64,000 bases of DNA, taken from positions 2,733,501 to 2,797,500 of the forward strand of contig NZ_CP117267.1 in the NCBI RefSeq assembly GCF_007000325.2, read 5' to 3'. The position numbers and the translations under genes were made by a program. Positions 19,911-29,008 of the stretch are shown one piece after another (positions within the stretch are counted from its first letter, which is position 1; every line of letters starts with the position of its first letter). The DNA is from Rhizobium rhododendri (lineage in GTDB: Bacteria > Pseudomonadota > Alphaproteobacteria > Rhizobiales > Rhizobiaceae). Under the pieces are notes generated by a model. The model ran no database searches and was not told where the DNA came from. It saw only the letters and a program-made list of their open reading frames with translations.

Positions 19911-20676
19911 GAATGTCACCTTGAAGTAAATTTCGTTGATAATCCGACCGAATACATCGCTGCAGTTCTTCCCGCTCCCGGAAAATGAATATATTTTAGA
20001 AAGCGGTATAATTCAATCACATGCTGTTCTTCAGTCGCGGATTTATGATGCCCTGCGATCATGAATTTTTGGTGTAGCCCAAGCATTTTTACGCCGATCG
20101 ACACGACGTTAAGTTGCATCAATATTAACGGCGAATGAAGTCGCTCGAATTAATATTCGTCATTTTCCTGCCATTTTCTAAACCTCAACTCTCGCAGCAG
20201 ACAGGCACCAATCGCGGTCACATTGGCGTGCAAAAGTCACCTTCAATCAAATATTATTACAAAGTGACGATGCCGATGGCGCAAGAGTGCGTCGCAACAA
20301 AATAGATGCATTGCAGCAAAAACGATTAGAATTTGAAACGATTGAAAGGCGGCAGACAATATATCTTGCGATTATGCGGATGGCGACAACGTATATATTT
20401 CCGACTTTTACGCGCTTTTTGGGATAAATTTTGTATAATGTCATTATAAAAGCAATTTTAGCAAAAAATTAAGCAACTTTTCTAAGCATAAAAACCGAAA
20501 ATTTGCGCTTGAAAATTTCTATACTATCGACAAACGCCACGATTTTTCACGTCGCCACACGTGTTACAAAAATTTGGCTTAAAAAAACCATGTCCTGCGA
20601 TATACTCTTGAACATGGAGCCCTATCTACCCTCCCCTGACGTATCCGACCAATCGCCAACAAAAGTGGAGCAATCT
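19911..20676. promoter_or_regulatory. AT-rich divergent regulatory region exoX / exoY
   Basis: 766 bp, markedly richer in A and T than the flanking genes and full of TA steps, without a convincing gene. A long AT-rich leader in front of exoY is what would be expected for control by MucR/Ros-type zinc-finger repressors, which prefer such DNA. No single operator could be pinned down by eye. Confidence 0.55.
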
Positions 20677-21357
20677 ATGAAGTATGCGACGAGATCGGCC
20701 GATCCGGCTTTTTTCAACGCCGCAAGTTCCGGCACTCATCCACCGACAGGCGGTATTCTGAAGCGGGGATTCGACCTCGCGCTGGCATCGATGGCCCTGC
20801 TGTTTCTCAGCCCGGTTTTCCTGATGCTGGTTGCATTGGTCAAGTTTACGAACAAGGGCCCTGCGCTTTACGGGCATTCTCGTATCGGCCACAACGGTCG
20901 CACATTTAAGTGCCTGAAGTTCCGCACGATGGTCGTCGATGGCGATCAGGTGCTGCGCAAGCATCTCGACGCCAACCCAAAAGCGCGCGAAGAATGGCTG
21001 GCAACCCGCAAGCTCCAGGACGATCCTAGGGTTACGCCTGTCGGCGCGGTGCTCCGCAAGCTCAGCCTCGACGAATTGCCGCAGCTGCTGAACATCATCC
21101 GTGGTGAAATGAGCATTGTTGGTCCACGTCCCGTCGTGGAAGACGAATTGATGCTCTATGAAAGCTCTGCAGTCTACTATCTGAAGGCTCGTCCGGGTCT
21201 GACAGGTCTCTGGCAGGTCAGCGGGCGCAACGATGTGTCCTACGCAGAACGTGTTGGTCTCGACACGCACTATGTGAAGAACTGGTCTCTCTTGAGCGAC
21301 GTGACAATCATCGCCAAGACGATCCCGGCTGTATGCCTCTCCCGCGGCAGCTACTGA
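20677..21357 (+). CDS. exoY: Undecaprenyl-phosphate galactose phosphotransferase ExoY
   Basis: 226 residues, the length of Sinorhizobium ExoY. It starts succinoglycan repeat assembly by moving galactose-1-phosphate to the lipid carrier at the inner membrane. The N-terminal membrane hairpin (FDLALASMALLFLSPVFLML) is followed by the bacterial sugar transferase motifs KFRTM, KLSLDELPQLLNII, MSIVGPRPV and ARPGLTGLWQVSGRND. The ATG at 20677 has GTGGAG 8 nt upstream; in-frame upstream ATGs fall in AT-rich leader DNA. No other exo gene is next to it. Confidence 0.93.
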   Translation: MKYATRSADPAFFNAASSGTHPPTGGILKRGFDLALASMALLFLSPVFLMLVALVKFTNKGPALYGHSRIGHNGRTFKCLKFRTMVVDGDQVLRKHLDANPKAREEWLATRKLQDDPRVTPVGAVLRKLSLDELPQLLNIIRGEMSIVGPRPVVEDELMLYESSAVYYLKARPGLTGLWQVSGRNDVSYAERVGLDTHYVKNWSLLSDVTIIAKTIPAVCLSRGSY

Positions 21358-21373
21358 TCGACCTCTGCAATTG

Positions 21374-21408
21374 AAAATGCCGGCATGGCGATTTGCCGGC
21401 ATTTTCTG
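21374..21408 (+). terminator. Rho-independent terminator of exoY
   Basis: AAAATGCCGGCA pairs with TGCCGGCATTTT (12-bp perfect stem, 8-nt loop), 16 nt after the exoY stop. Confidence 0.9.
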
Positions 21409-21531
21409 TGTCTGAGGGCTAAGCCCCACGACCAACCTCTTCGTCCAGTGCCCTCGAGAGGTATCCCCGGCAGTGTCTCTGCGCTATAGCGGTCTCAAAG
21501 CTCGCAAGTGGACGACCAGACCGGAGACATC

Positions 21532-22158
21532 ATGGCAACGACCATCCGCTATCACGAAGGCGACCTTTCCGACGTGGCCGCAGCGCGATATTCTGACGCG
21601 ATCGCAATCGATACCGAAACACTGGGCCTGATACCGCGCCGCGATCGCCTCTGCGTCGTGCAGCTTTCGCCTGGCGACGGCAGCGCCGACGTCATCCGGA
21701 TCGCCGCCGGGCAAACGGATGCTCCCAACCTCGTTGCCATGCTCGCAGACCCGACCCGCCAGAAGATCTTTCACTACGGCCGATTCGATATTGCCGTGCT
21801 GTTCCATACGTTCGGCGTTACCACCGTTTCTGTGTTCTGCACCAAGATAGCCTCACGCCTCTGCCGCACCTACACCGATCGCCACGGCCTGAAGGACAAT
21901 CTCAAGGAAATGCTGGAGGTCGACGTGTCCAAGGCACAGCAGCAGACCGACTGGGCCGCAGACAAGCTTTCGCAGGCCCAGCTCGAATATGCGGCCTCAG
22001 ACGTGCTCCACCTTCATGCGCTTCGCGACAAGCTGACTTATCGCCTGGTTCGCGACGGACGAATGGAGCATGCGCAAGCCTGTTTCGAATTCCTGCCGAC
22101 CCGGGCCAAGCTGGATTTGCTCGGTTGGCAAGACACCGATATTTTCGCCCACAGCTAG
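21532..22158 (+). CDS. rnd: Ribonuclease D-type 3'-5' exonuclease (exonuclease domain only)
   Basis: 208 residues. DEDDy exonuclease motifs are visible: AIAIDTETLGL (Exo I), HYGRFDIAVLF (Exo II) and EYAASDVLHL (Exo III). Full-length RNase D has HRDC domains after residue 200; they are absent here, so this is the short form common in alphaproteobacteria. It likely trims tRNA or other small RNA 3' ends. GGAGA lies 5 nt before the chosen ATG. Confidence 0.88.
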   Translation: MATTIRYHEGDLSDVAAARYSDAIAIDTETLGLIPRRDRLCVVQLSPGDGSADVIRIAAGQTDAPNLVAMLADPTRQKIFHYGRFDIAVLFHTFGVTTVSVFCTKIASRLCRTYTDRHGLKDNLKEMLEVDVSKAQQQTDWAADKLSQAQLEYAASDVLHLHALRDKLTYRLVRDGRMEHAQACFEFLPTRAKLDLLGWQDTDIFAHS

Positions 22159-22390
22159 GCATACGAAGTCTTTTCGTGTGCAATGCGGAATTATCGGCGA
22201 TGGATTTCGCTTCCTTAACGGCTTGTTAACGCTCTTGGCGATATTTTATCGGTAACTACTCGCATTCGACAGGCGCCATGATGCGCCGCGCAGCCGTTAT
22301 CTGGCTCTGGGATGCCATGTCTGCATAAGCAGCCCTGTTTTTGTTTCCGTTATTGTGTCCATTTTCAGCTGTCCGATATGGAGCATGCCG

Positions 22391-24004
22391 ATGTTGCCTC
22401 CCGTTGCCGCGGTTTCCAGCGCAAGTCCCGTCGCCCCGCAGCGCGAGGTCGTTGTCGTAACGGAGATGCTGTCCGGGCTTTCGTCCGAGCCGGATGCAGC
22501 GGTTGCCTTGTCACTGGCTGCCAGCGCCGGGGTGGAAGGCAAGCTGAATATCCTCCTGCTCAATGCACGTGCCAGGATGCTCGACAGCTTGTTTGCCGTC
22601 ATCGACGCTGTCAGCCAGTCCCTCGCATTGCCGCAGGCACCCGGCGAGAGCAAGGCCGCCTATGCGCTGAGGCTCGCAGACACCATGACCGAACTGCCGC
22701 CAAAGCAGATGGCAGCGTTGCAGCAGCAACTGGCCGCGAAGGGACAGACGGCGCCCTTGACGCTGGTGGCTGCCGCACTTCACGATCCGGCCGGCGCTGA
22801 GGCAGCGCAACTCATCGCCTATCTCGAAGTCGTCCGCTACAAGGAAAAAGATCTGGCAACCAAGTCGGTCGTTGCCTCCTACGGGCAGAACAACAGCCAG
22901 GCCGAAACGGCAGCCGCAGCGCTACCTTTGCCTTTGCGCAACGGAGCCACGCAGACGGCCGCCCTCCCGAGCACCGTTCCTCCGCAGCCTGGCCAACCTG
23001 CCGCCGCGACGTCTGCCGCCACCGCTCCTGCAGACATCGTGCAACTCCAACCACCGGAAACTACTGTCGATCCGCATCCGCCGGAAACTGCCACCATTGC
23101 CCTGAAGGACCCGACAGACCAACAACTGCGAAATCCTTCGGTGCCTGCCGCGACCGCCCAGCCCTCGACGGCGCCGGCAAACACTGCAGCCGCCCAAGCA
23201 CCACAGGCGCCACAAGCACAGACCGTTGCCGCACCGGCACCTTCAGCAGACCCCACAAAGACGGCCGTCCCGACTTTGACGCCGGACGAAAGCATGCCGC
23301 GCGCCAACCAGCAGATCCGTAGCGACATCAAGGAGGGGCTAAAGGCCGTCTTTGACCGGTTGGTCCAGGCAACCGGCACCGATTTGCTGCAGACCTTGGC
23401 TGAAGCCGCGCCGCTGGCCGACAAGGCTATTGCCCAGGCGCTGATCGCAGACATGATAGACGGCACGGAACTGCAGAACCTGCGGGTACCCGGCGCAGCG
23501 ACCGCGCCGGAGCGGACACCTCCTCTCGCCAACGCCATACCCGTCTCGCTCACGCCACAAACCGTGGCAGCGGAGCAGGCACTAGCGGTCGCCGTTGCCA
23601 ATTCACAGTCCGACCAGCCTGAAGCCTTACCGCCGGTGGCCCTGCAGCACGCCCCTGCTGCCGTCCCGCCGGGCCTCGCCGTTGCCTTCGTCACCGTGCC
23701 CTATGCGCCGGGCGATGATGTCGTCAAGAACAAGGAAGCCCTCCGCATCGACCGCGTCGACGCCGTCGATGACGACGAGCACGAATATCCTGGCCACCAG
23801 CCGCAAGAGGACGCCGAACCCGAGGAAGAGCCGGAAACCCCCGCCGAAGAGGCGCTCGACATGCTGGAAGCCGGGTCAAATTCCGAAGTTTCCGCTGATT
23901 TGCCTCCGGTCAGCCGCTCGTCGCTGACAGCTCCGCCCCGCCCGACATCCACCGAGCCGGTACCCAGCGCCGGTTACGATCTCTACCAGCGCATGGGCGC
24001 CTGA
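22391..24004 (+). CDS. Pro/Ala-rich hypothetical protein
   Basis: 537 residues. The N-terminal part (to about 155) is helical (AAYALRLADTMTELPPKQ); residues about 170-310 are a Pro/Ala/Thr/Gln-rich low-complexity linker. A second helical block follows (IRSDIKEGLKAVFDRLVQAT), and the C-terminal 100 residues are very acidic (EPEEEPETPAEEALDMLEAG) and end YDLYQRMGA. No signal peptide. The general layout recalls flagellar hook-length-control proteins, but I see no conserved motif that supports this. GGAG fits the ATG at 22391 better than one at 22385. Confidence 0.65.
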   Translation: MLPPVAAVSSASPVAPQREVVVVTEMLSGLSSEPDAAVALSLAASAGVEGKLNILLLNARARMLDSLFAVIDAVSQSLALPQAPGESKAAYALRLADTMTELPPKQMAALQQQLAAKGQTAPLTLVAAALHDPAGAEAAQLIAYLEVVRYKEKDLATKSVVASYGQNNSQAETAAAALPLPLRNGATQTAALPSTVPPQPGQPAAATSAATAPADIVQLQPPETTVDPHPPETATIALKDPTDQQLRNPSVPAATAQPSTAPANTAAAQAPQAPQAQTVAAPAPSADPTKTAVPTLTPDESMPRANQQIRSDIKEGLKAVFDRLVQATGTDLLQTLAEAAPLADKAIAQALIADMIDGTELQNLRVPGAATAPERTPPLANAIPVSLTPQTVAAEQALAVAVANSQSDQPEALPPVALQHAPAAVPPGLAVAFVTVPYAPGDDVVKNKEALRIDRVDAVDDDEHEYPGHQPQEDAEPEEEPETPAEEALDMLEAGSNSEVSADLPPVSRSSLTAPPRPTSTEPVPSAGYDLYQRMGA

Positions 24005-24050
24005 GCGTTTCGCGACAGGCTCCGACAAATCCGGCTTATACGCCGGACAC

Positions 24051-24083
24051 AAAAAACCCGCCGGATCGCTCCGGCGGGTTTCT
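24051..24083. terminator. Bidirectional terminator between the Pro/Ala-rich gene and rpsA
   Basis: AACCCGCCGG pairs with CCGGCGGGTT around a 6-nt loop, with an A6 tract on the left and a T-rich tract on the right, so it can stop transcription from both convergent genes. Confidence 0.88.
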
Positions 24084-24106
24084 TAATTCAGCAAGACTTG
24101 CGAGAA

Positions 24107-25807
24107 TTATTCGCCGCGGTTCTTCAGAGCCGCGCCGAGGATGTCGCCGAGCGAAGCGCCGGAGTCGGACGAACCGAACTGTGCGACGGCTTCCTTCTCT
24201 TCAGCGATTTCGAGCGCCTTGATGGACAGCATGATCTTGCGGTCCTTCTTGGAGAAGTTGGTGACGCGGGCGTCGACGATCTGACCGACCGAGAAACGCT
24301 CAGGACGCTGCTCGTCACGATCCCGCGACAGGTCGGCGCGACGGATGAACGAAGAAACGTCTTCGTGCTCGACGAGCTTCACTTCAATGCCGCCTTCGTT
24401 GACTGCAGTCACTTCGCACGAGACAACCGCATTCTTGCGGAGTTCGCCCGAGGTAGCTGCGTCGCCAACGGCGTCCTTGCCGAGCTGCTTGATGCCGAGC
24501 GAGATACGCTCCTTCTCGATGTCGACGTCGAGAACCACGGCCTTGACCATGTCACCCTTGTTGTACTCTTCGATGACCTGTTCGCCTGGACGGTTCCAGT
24601 CGAGGTCGGAGAGGTGCACCATGCCATCGACGTCGCCGTCGAGGCCGATGAACAGGCCGAATTCGGTCTTGTTCTTGACTTCGCCTTCGACTTCGGTGCC
24701 AGCCGGGTGGTTATGGGCAAAAGCCTGCCATGGGTTTTCGAGGGTCTGCTTGAGGCCAAGCGAGATACGGCGCTTGGTCGGGTCGACTTCGAGAACGACC
24801 ACTTCGACTTCCTGCGTCGTCGACAGGATCTTGCCGGGGTGTACGTTCTTCTTGGTCCAGGACATTTCCGAGATGTGGATCAGGCCTTCGATGCCGGGTT
24901 CCAGTTCGACGAATGCACCGTAGTCGGTGATGTTCGTGACGGTGCCGGAGATCTTCTTGCCTTCAGGATACTTGGCTTGGATGCCATCCCAAGGATCCGA
25001 CTCGAGCTGCTTCATGCCGAGCGAGATACGATGAGTTTCCTGGTTGATGCGGATGATCTGAACCTTGACCTGCTGGCCAATAGACAGGATTTCCGACGGA
25101 TGGTTGACGCGGCGCCATGCCATGTCGGTCACGTGCAGCAGACCATCGATACCGCCGAGGTCGACGAACGCACCGTAATCGGTGATGTTCTTGACGACGC
25201 CGTCGACAACCTGGCCTTCTTCGAGGTTCTGGACGATTTCCGAACGCTGTTCAGCGCGGGATTCTTCGAGAACGGTACGACGCGAGACAACGATGTTGCC
25301 GCGACGCTTGTCCATCTTGAGGATTTCGAAGGGCTGCGGGTTGTGCATCAGCGGCGTGACGTCGCGGATCGGGCGGATGTCTACCTGCGAACGTGGCAGG
25401 AAGGCGATGGCACCGTCGAGATCGACGGTGAAGCCGCCCTTGACCTGGTTGAAGATCACGCCTTCGACGCGCTCTCCGGCTTCGAACTTGGCTTCGAGCT
25501 TGACCCAGCTCTCTTCGCGGCGAGCCTTTTCGCGCGACAGAACAGCTTCGCCCAGCGCATTTTCGATGCGTTCGACGTAAACTTCGACTTCGTCGCCGAC
25601 TTTCAGTTCGCTACCCTTGGAGCGGGCGCCGAATTCCTTGAGCGCGATGCGTCCTTCGACCTTGAGGCCGACGTCGACAACCGCAACATCTTTTTCGATG
25701 GCGGTGACGATACCCTTGGTAACGTAGCCTTCAGCCAGATCGTTCTTGGCAAAAGACTCTTCGAGCAGGGAGGCAAAATCCTCATGCGAGGTGGCAGCTA
25801 CAGACAT
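24107..25807 (-). CDS. rpsA: 30S ribosomal protein S1
   Basis: 566 residues. RNA-binding protein that helps the 30S subunit load mRNA. Six S1 repeats can be followed, each with a variant of G.V..ItdYGAFVdL (GAFVDLGGIDGLLHVTDMAW; GAFVELEPGIEGLIHISEMS; GLFIGLDGDVDGMVHLSDLD). The start MSVAATSHEDFASLLEESF is the conserved family N-terminus; an upstream extension reads leader DNA. Downstream of cmk in the same direction with a 173-bp leader. Confidence 0.97.
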   Translation of the reverse strand: MSVAATSHEDFASLLEESFAKNDLAEGYVTKGIVTAIEKDVAVVDVGLKVEGRIALKEFGARSKGSELKVGDEVEVYVERIENALGEAVLSREKARREESWVKLEAKFEAGERVEGVIFNQVKGGFTVDLDGAIAFLPRSQVDIRPIRDVTPLMHNPQPFEILKMDKRRGNIVVSRRTVLEESRAEQRSEIVQNLEEGQVVDGVVKNITDYGAFVDLGGIDGLLHVTDMAWRRVNHPSEILSIGQQVKVQIIRINQETHRISLGMKQLESDPWDGIQAKYPEGKKISGTVTNITDYGAFVELEPGIEGLIHISEMSWTKKNVHPGKILSTTQEVEVVVLEVDPTKRRISLGLKQTLENPWQAFAHNHPAGTEVEGEVKNKTEFGLFIGLDGDVDGMVHLSDLDWNRPGEQVIEEYNKGDMVKAVVLDVDIEKERISLGIKQLGKDAVGDAATSGELRKNAVVSCEVTAVNEGGIEVKLVEHEDVSSFIRRADLSRDRDEQRPERFSVGQIVDARVTNFSKKDRKIMLSIKALEIAEEKEAVAQFGSSDSGASLGDILGAALKNRGE

Positions 25808-25980
25808 AAAATCTCCTGGCGTGTCCCGGATGGTCTCGGACACTGGGCGCCGGTGGGTTGTTCTGATGAACCTGGATCCAGTCCGCCCTCTCGAAGAGGA
25901 CAATCCGGCGCGGGGACGGAAACCCAGGCTTTGCTTGATGCAAAAGCGCCCCGTGGCAACCACGTGACGCCGACTTTAAT
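25808..25980 (-). promoter_or_regulatory. Leader between cmk and rpsA
   Basis: 173 bp GC-rich non-coding DNA before rpsA. S1 often represses its own mRNA through the leader, so this stretch may hold an autoregulatory RNA structure; none was resolved by eye. Confidence 0.35.
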
Positions 25981-26613
25981 TCAGGCATGTCGGTTCAGGG
26001 CAGCATCGATGATGGTTTTAGCCGCCTGAAACGCCGCCTCTATACTCATTTCCGACGTATCAAGCAAGTGCGCGTCTGCAGCGGGACGCAAAGGGCTGTC
26101 GGCCCTTCCCATGTCGCGCTCGTCGCGGCGCTTCACGTCCTCGAAAATCGCCTCGTAATCCGCTGTGACGCCATTCGCGACGATCTCGTCAAACCGCCGA
26201 CGGGCGCGGATGTCGGCCGATGCCGTCACGTAGAATTTCACCGGCGCGTCCGGACAGACGACGGTACCGATATCGCGGCCGTCAATCACGGTGCCCGGCA
26301 ACATCCGCGAAAACTGCCGCTGCGCTTCCACCAGCGCCCGGCGCACCGTCGGCATGACGGCAACCTTCGAGGCCGCCTCGCCGATCTCGTGGCGCGACAG
26401 GACCGACCGGTCGAGCGCGTTGAGGTCGAGCCCTGCCGCCACGGCTGCGGCCACCGCCTCGTCGTCCAGAGGCTGGCCGGCATCGAGCAACGCCTTCGCC
26501 GTCGCGCGGTAGGTCAGGCCCGTGTCGAGATGGTGGAAGCCATAGGTCTCGGCAATCCGGCGCGACAGCGTTCCCTTGCCGGCAGCGGCCGGCCCGTCGA
26601 TGGCGATGATCAT
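25981..26613 (-). CDS. cmk: Cytidylate kinase
   Basis: 210 residues. Phosphorylates CMP/dCMP. P-loop [17 protein letters not shown] at the N-terminus, the NMP-binding part ([13 protein letters not shown]), [19 protein letters not shown], and the RRFDEI and [14 protein letters not shown] segments are all present. The ATG follows a GGAG site. Upstream of rpsA as in most Rhizobiales. Confidence 0.96.
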   Translation of the reverse strand: MIIAIDGPAAAGKGTLSRRIAETYGFHHLDTGLTYRATAKALLDAGQPLDDEAVAAAVAAGLDLNALDRSVLSRHEIGEAASKVAVMPTVRRALVEAQRQFSRMLPGTVIDGRDIGTVVCPDAPVKFYVTASADIRARRRFDEIVANGVTADYEAIFEDVKRRDERDMGRADSPLRPAADAHLLDTSEMSIEAAFQAAKTIIDAALNRHA

Positions 26614-26639
26614 GCCTTGCTCCTGCTGTCTAAGATTGC

Positions 26640-27284
26640 TCACGGCTTGCCGCGTTCGTTTACCATGGCGGCCATGGCCTCCGCGTCGTTCGCAACGTCC
26701 GGCTCGGCCATCAACCCTTGCGCGACGCCATTGCGGTCGGCTTCAGAACGGTTCTGGCTGACTTTCCACTTGCCGTCGATCTCGGCGATATCGATCTCGA
26801 TGCCGACGATGCCCTTGATCTGGGACGCAATATAAGTGTCGGGCGCATCGCCGACCGCCCAGGGCTCTGCACGCGGTCCTTCCTGGTCGCGGGTCAATGC
26901 CTCGACCTGGGCGCGGATCCAGGCGCCATCCTCTATGACCCGTGCCGGACCGCGCACCTGCACGATGGCGTAATTCCAGGTCGGCACGACCTTGCCGGTT
27001 TCCAGCTTGGTGCGGTACCAGGACGGGGTGATGTAGGCATGCGGCCCCTGGAAGACGACCAGCACCGGTGCGCCGTCACGGATCTCCCGCCACTGGCCGT
27101 TGGCGCGCGCCACATGCGCCTGCAGCCGGCCCTTGCTCCCAAAGGACGGATCGAGATGAAACGGTATGGGATTGGCAACCGGACCATCGGCGCCCGAGGA
27201 GATCAGCAACCCGAGCGGATGGGCGCGGATCAGCCCGTGCTGGATATCGATGCGGTCTTCCCGGAAATGCGGCGGCTGGTACAT
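26640..27284 (-). CDS. PaiB-family FMN-binding protein
   Basis: 214 residues matching Pai[47 protein letters not shown] and [13 protein letters not shown]. The flavin-reductase-like split barrel binds FMN; PaiB was first described as a Bacillus regulator of degradative enzymes, but many homologues are simply flavin-binding proteins. It ends 26 bp before cmk, so it may be co-transcribed with cmk-rpsA. In related genomes aroA commonly occupies the position before cmk. Confidence 0.9.
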   Translation of the reverse strand: MYQPPHFREDRIDIQHGLIRAHPLGLLISSGADGPVANPIPFHLDPSFGSKGRLQAHVARANGQWREIRDGAPVLVVFQGPHAYITPSWYRTKLETGKVVPTWNYAIVQVRGPARVIEDGAWIRAQVEALTRDQEGPRAEPWAVGDAPDTYIASQIKGIVGIEIDIAEIDGKWKVSQNRSEADRNGVAQGLMAEPDVANDAEAMAAMVNERGKP

Positions 27285-27585
27285 GGCAACCCTTGGCGAA
27301 GTGTGTATCCGGCCGTGCGGGACGACGCGGCAAACGTGGCGCGATTTATCACGGTTTGGCCGTTGCCGACCAGTCATCAACCAAGGTTTTATGAAGGATC
27401 GCGACCGCTCGATAAGAGCAAATTTCAAGCCTTTGCGGGCATTCCGATGAGCCCGGAAAGGCCTTTGGCGAAGTTAGGCTTTGACAGAAACGGCCATAAC
27501 GACTATGGGGACCGGCTAATAATTTCCCTATGAAACGCCGGCTTGCACGGCACTGCCGAATATCTCTTCGGCCATTCACGAGGCT
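27285..27585. promoter_or_regulatory. Divergent promoter region paiB-like gene / TIGR02300-type gene
   Basis: 301 bp with no supported gene between divergent starts. No operator recognised and no clear remnant of aroA seen. Confidence 0.45.
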
Positions 27586-27981
27586 ATGACAGTGGCGAAA
27601 GCGGAACTTGGAACGAAGCGGACCGACCCGGACTCCGGCAAGAAATTCTACGACCTGAACCGGGACCCAGTGGTTTCTCCCTACAGTGGCAAGTCTTGGC
27701 CCCTGTCCTTCTTCGAGGAAACCGCAGCTGCCGTGAAGGAAGTTCCGGAAGAGGAAGAGGTCGCGGAAGTCGACGTTGAAAACCCAGAAGTCGAACTGGT
27801 TTCGCTGGAAGAAGCCGACGAAGCCGCGGCTGGCGACGACATCCCGGATATCGGTGACGACGACGTCGAGATCGACGGCGACGACGATGACGACGACACA
27901 TTCCTGGCGCCCGACGAAGACGACGATGACGACGATATGAGCGACATCATCGGCGTTACGGGCGATGACGACGAGGTCTGA
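27586..27981 (+). CDS. TIGR02300-family acidic protein
   Basis: 131 residues. The conserved N-terminal block ELGTKRTDPDSGKKFYDLN and DPVVSPYSGKSWP is the alphaproteobacterial TIGR02300 signature, possibly a zinc-ribbon relic since no Cys remain. The C-terminal 90 residues are extremely Asp/Glu-rich, including DDDDDDTF and DEDDDDDDMSD. Function unknown. It is typically located next to tRNA-Ala and the aroA/cmk region in Rhizobiales, as here. Confidence 0.9.
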   Translation: MTVAKAELGTKRTDPDSGKKFYDLNRDPVVSPYSGKSWPLSFFEETAAAVKEVPEEEEVAEVDVENPEVELVSLEEADEAAAGDDIPDIGDDDVEIDGDDDDDDTFLAPDEDDDDDDMSDIIGVTGDDDEV

Positions 27982-27993
27982 TCGACCCGCTCC

Positions 27994-28029
27994 GGCCCGC
28001 GCAAAGAAAAGTGCGCGGGCCCTGATTTT
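27994..28029 (+). terminator. Rho-independent terminator of the TIGR02300-type gene
   Basis: GGCCCGCGCA pairs with TGCGCGGGCC (10-bp perfect stem, 8-nt loop), followed by CTGATTTTT. Confidence 0.88.
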
Positions 28030-28128
28030 TCGGCTTGCTATCTGAATTTACCAGACGTAATAAGCCGCCACCCCAACGAGCGAAGCGCTCCACGGGGACC
28101 CAGGCCGGCCAGACCGGACCATTTCGAT

Positions 28129-28204
<76 letters not shown>

Positions 28205-28292
28205 AATTTTCCCAAGAACAAATCATTCACAACATCGCAATTTCATCATTCCGCCAACCGCGATCATCGCAGGCGGACCGGATCTCGCCTGA

Positions 28293-28772
28293 TCAATCCT
28301 CGAATTCGGCATTCATCGCATCTGCCAGTTGTCGCATCAGGCGTACGAGATTGGCGACGTCCTCTTCTGCCCATGTGCTGAAGATTGCCCGGCCAATTTT
28401 CTCCCGGGCCAGGTCGACTTGGTCGGTCATTGCCTTGCCGGCAGCGGTGATCGTGGCTTGTCTCGATCGGCGGTCGGAAGGGTTCTCCTTGCGGTCGGCC
28501 AGCCCGAGGCTCTCAAGCTTGGCAACCTGGCGACTGACGGTGGTGTAGTCCCGTCCTACCCGGTCGGCCAATTCGATGACACCTATGGGTCCCAGCCTCT
28601 CGATCATGACGAGCAGTGGGAAAAGAGCGCGATCAAGCGAGATTCCTGCCTTTTTGACCATGGCCTCGTCCCGCTGAGGACGGTTCATCACGCTGACAAT
28701 ATCGAGCAGCGCGCCGTGGAGTTCGCGGAGAACTTTTCCATTAAGTGTATTATGCACGTTTTTATTTGACAT
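28293..28772 (-). CDS. MarR-family transcriptional regulator
   Basis: 159 residues. Winged-helix MarR fold: a helical N-terminus, then LADRVGRDYTTVSRQVAKLE as the recognition helix region and the wing LADRKENPSDRRSRQATITA. GAGGG precedes the ATG at 28772. It is divergent from a medium-chain oxidoreductase, the classical arrangement in which a MarR protein represses itself and an enzyme that removes the inducing compound. Two matching TGYATWATRCA sites flank its start codon. Confidence 0.92.
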   Translation of the reverse strand: MSNKNVHNTLNGKVLRELHGALLDIVSVMNRPQRDEAMVKKAGISLDRALFPLLVMIERLGPIGVIELADRVGRDYTTVSRQVAKLESLGLADRKENPSDRRSRQATITAAGKAMTDQVDLAREKIGRAIFSTWAEEDVANLVRLMRQLADAMNAEFED

Positions 28773-28805
28773 CGTAGCAATCCCTCTGATACATGCATAA
28801 TACAC
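28745..28805. promoter_or_regulatory. Pair of putative MarR operators
   Basis: GTGTATTATGCA (28745-28756, inside the first codons of the MarR gene) and its exact reverse complement TGCATAATACAC (28794-28805, upstream) lie 49 bp centre to centre. Each site is itself an imperfect palindrome of the form TGYATWATRCA, typical for MarR dimers. Confidence 0.65.
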
Positions 28806-29008
28806 GCAATTGAGTGCCGATGACAAATCGTTTTGCCGCCTGCGCTAAACAGGGTTCACCAATGCGCGCTATCTCGTGGGAAAATGACCCGGCGTCTTCA
28901 GCGACGCCGAAATCGGGAAGCCCCCCGGGCGCCGCACTCGGCGTTGGGCCGCGGCCCTCAGTGCTTATCCGGCCGAGATAGCCCCGGCACAATCAAAGGA
29001 CAAAATCT

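Noticed and set aside
24098..26029. 643-codon plus-strand frame across rpsA
   Set aside because: Antisense shadow of ribosomal protein S1; no ribosome-binding site and no domain.
27840..27960. Tandem GACGAC stretch that looks like a short repeat array
   Set aside because: It encodes the Asp-rich tail of the TIGR02300-type protein, with no spacer structure of a CRISPR.
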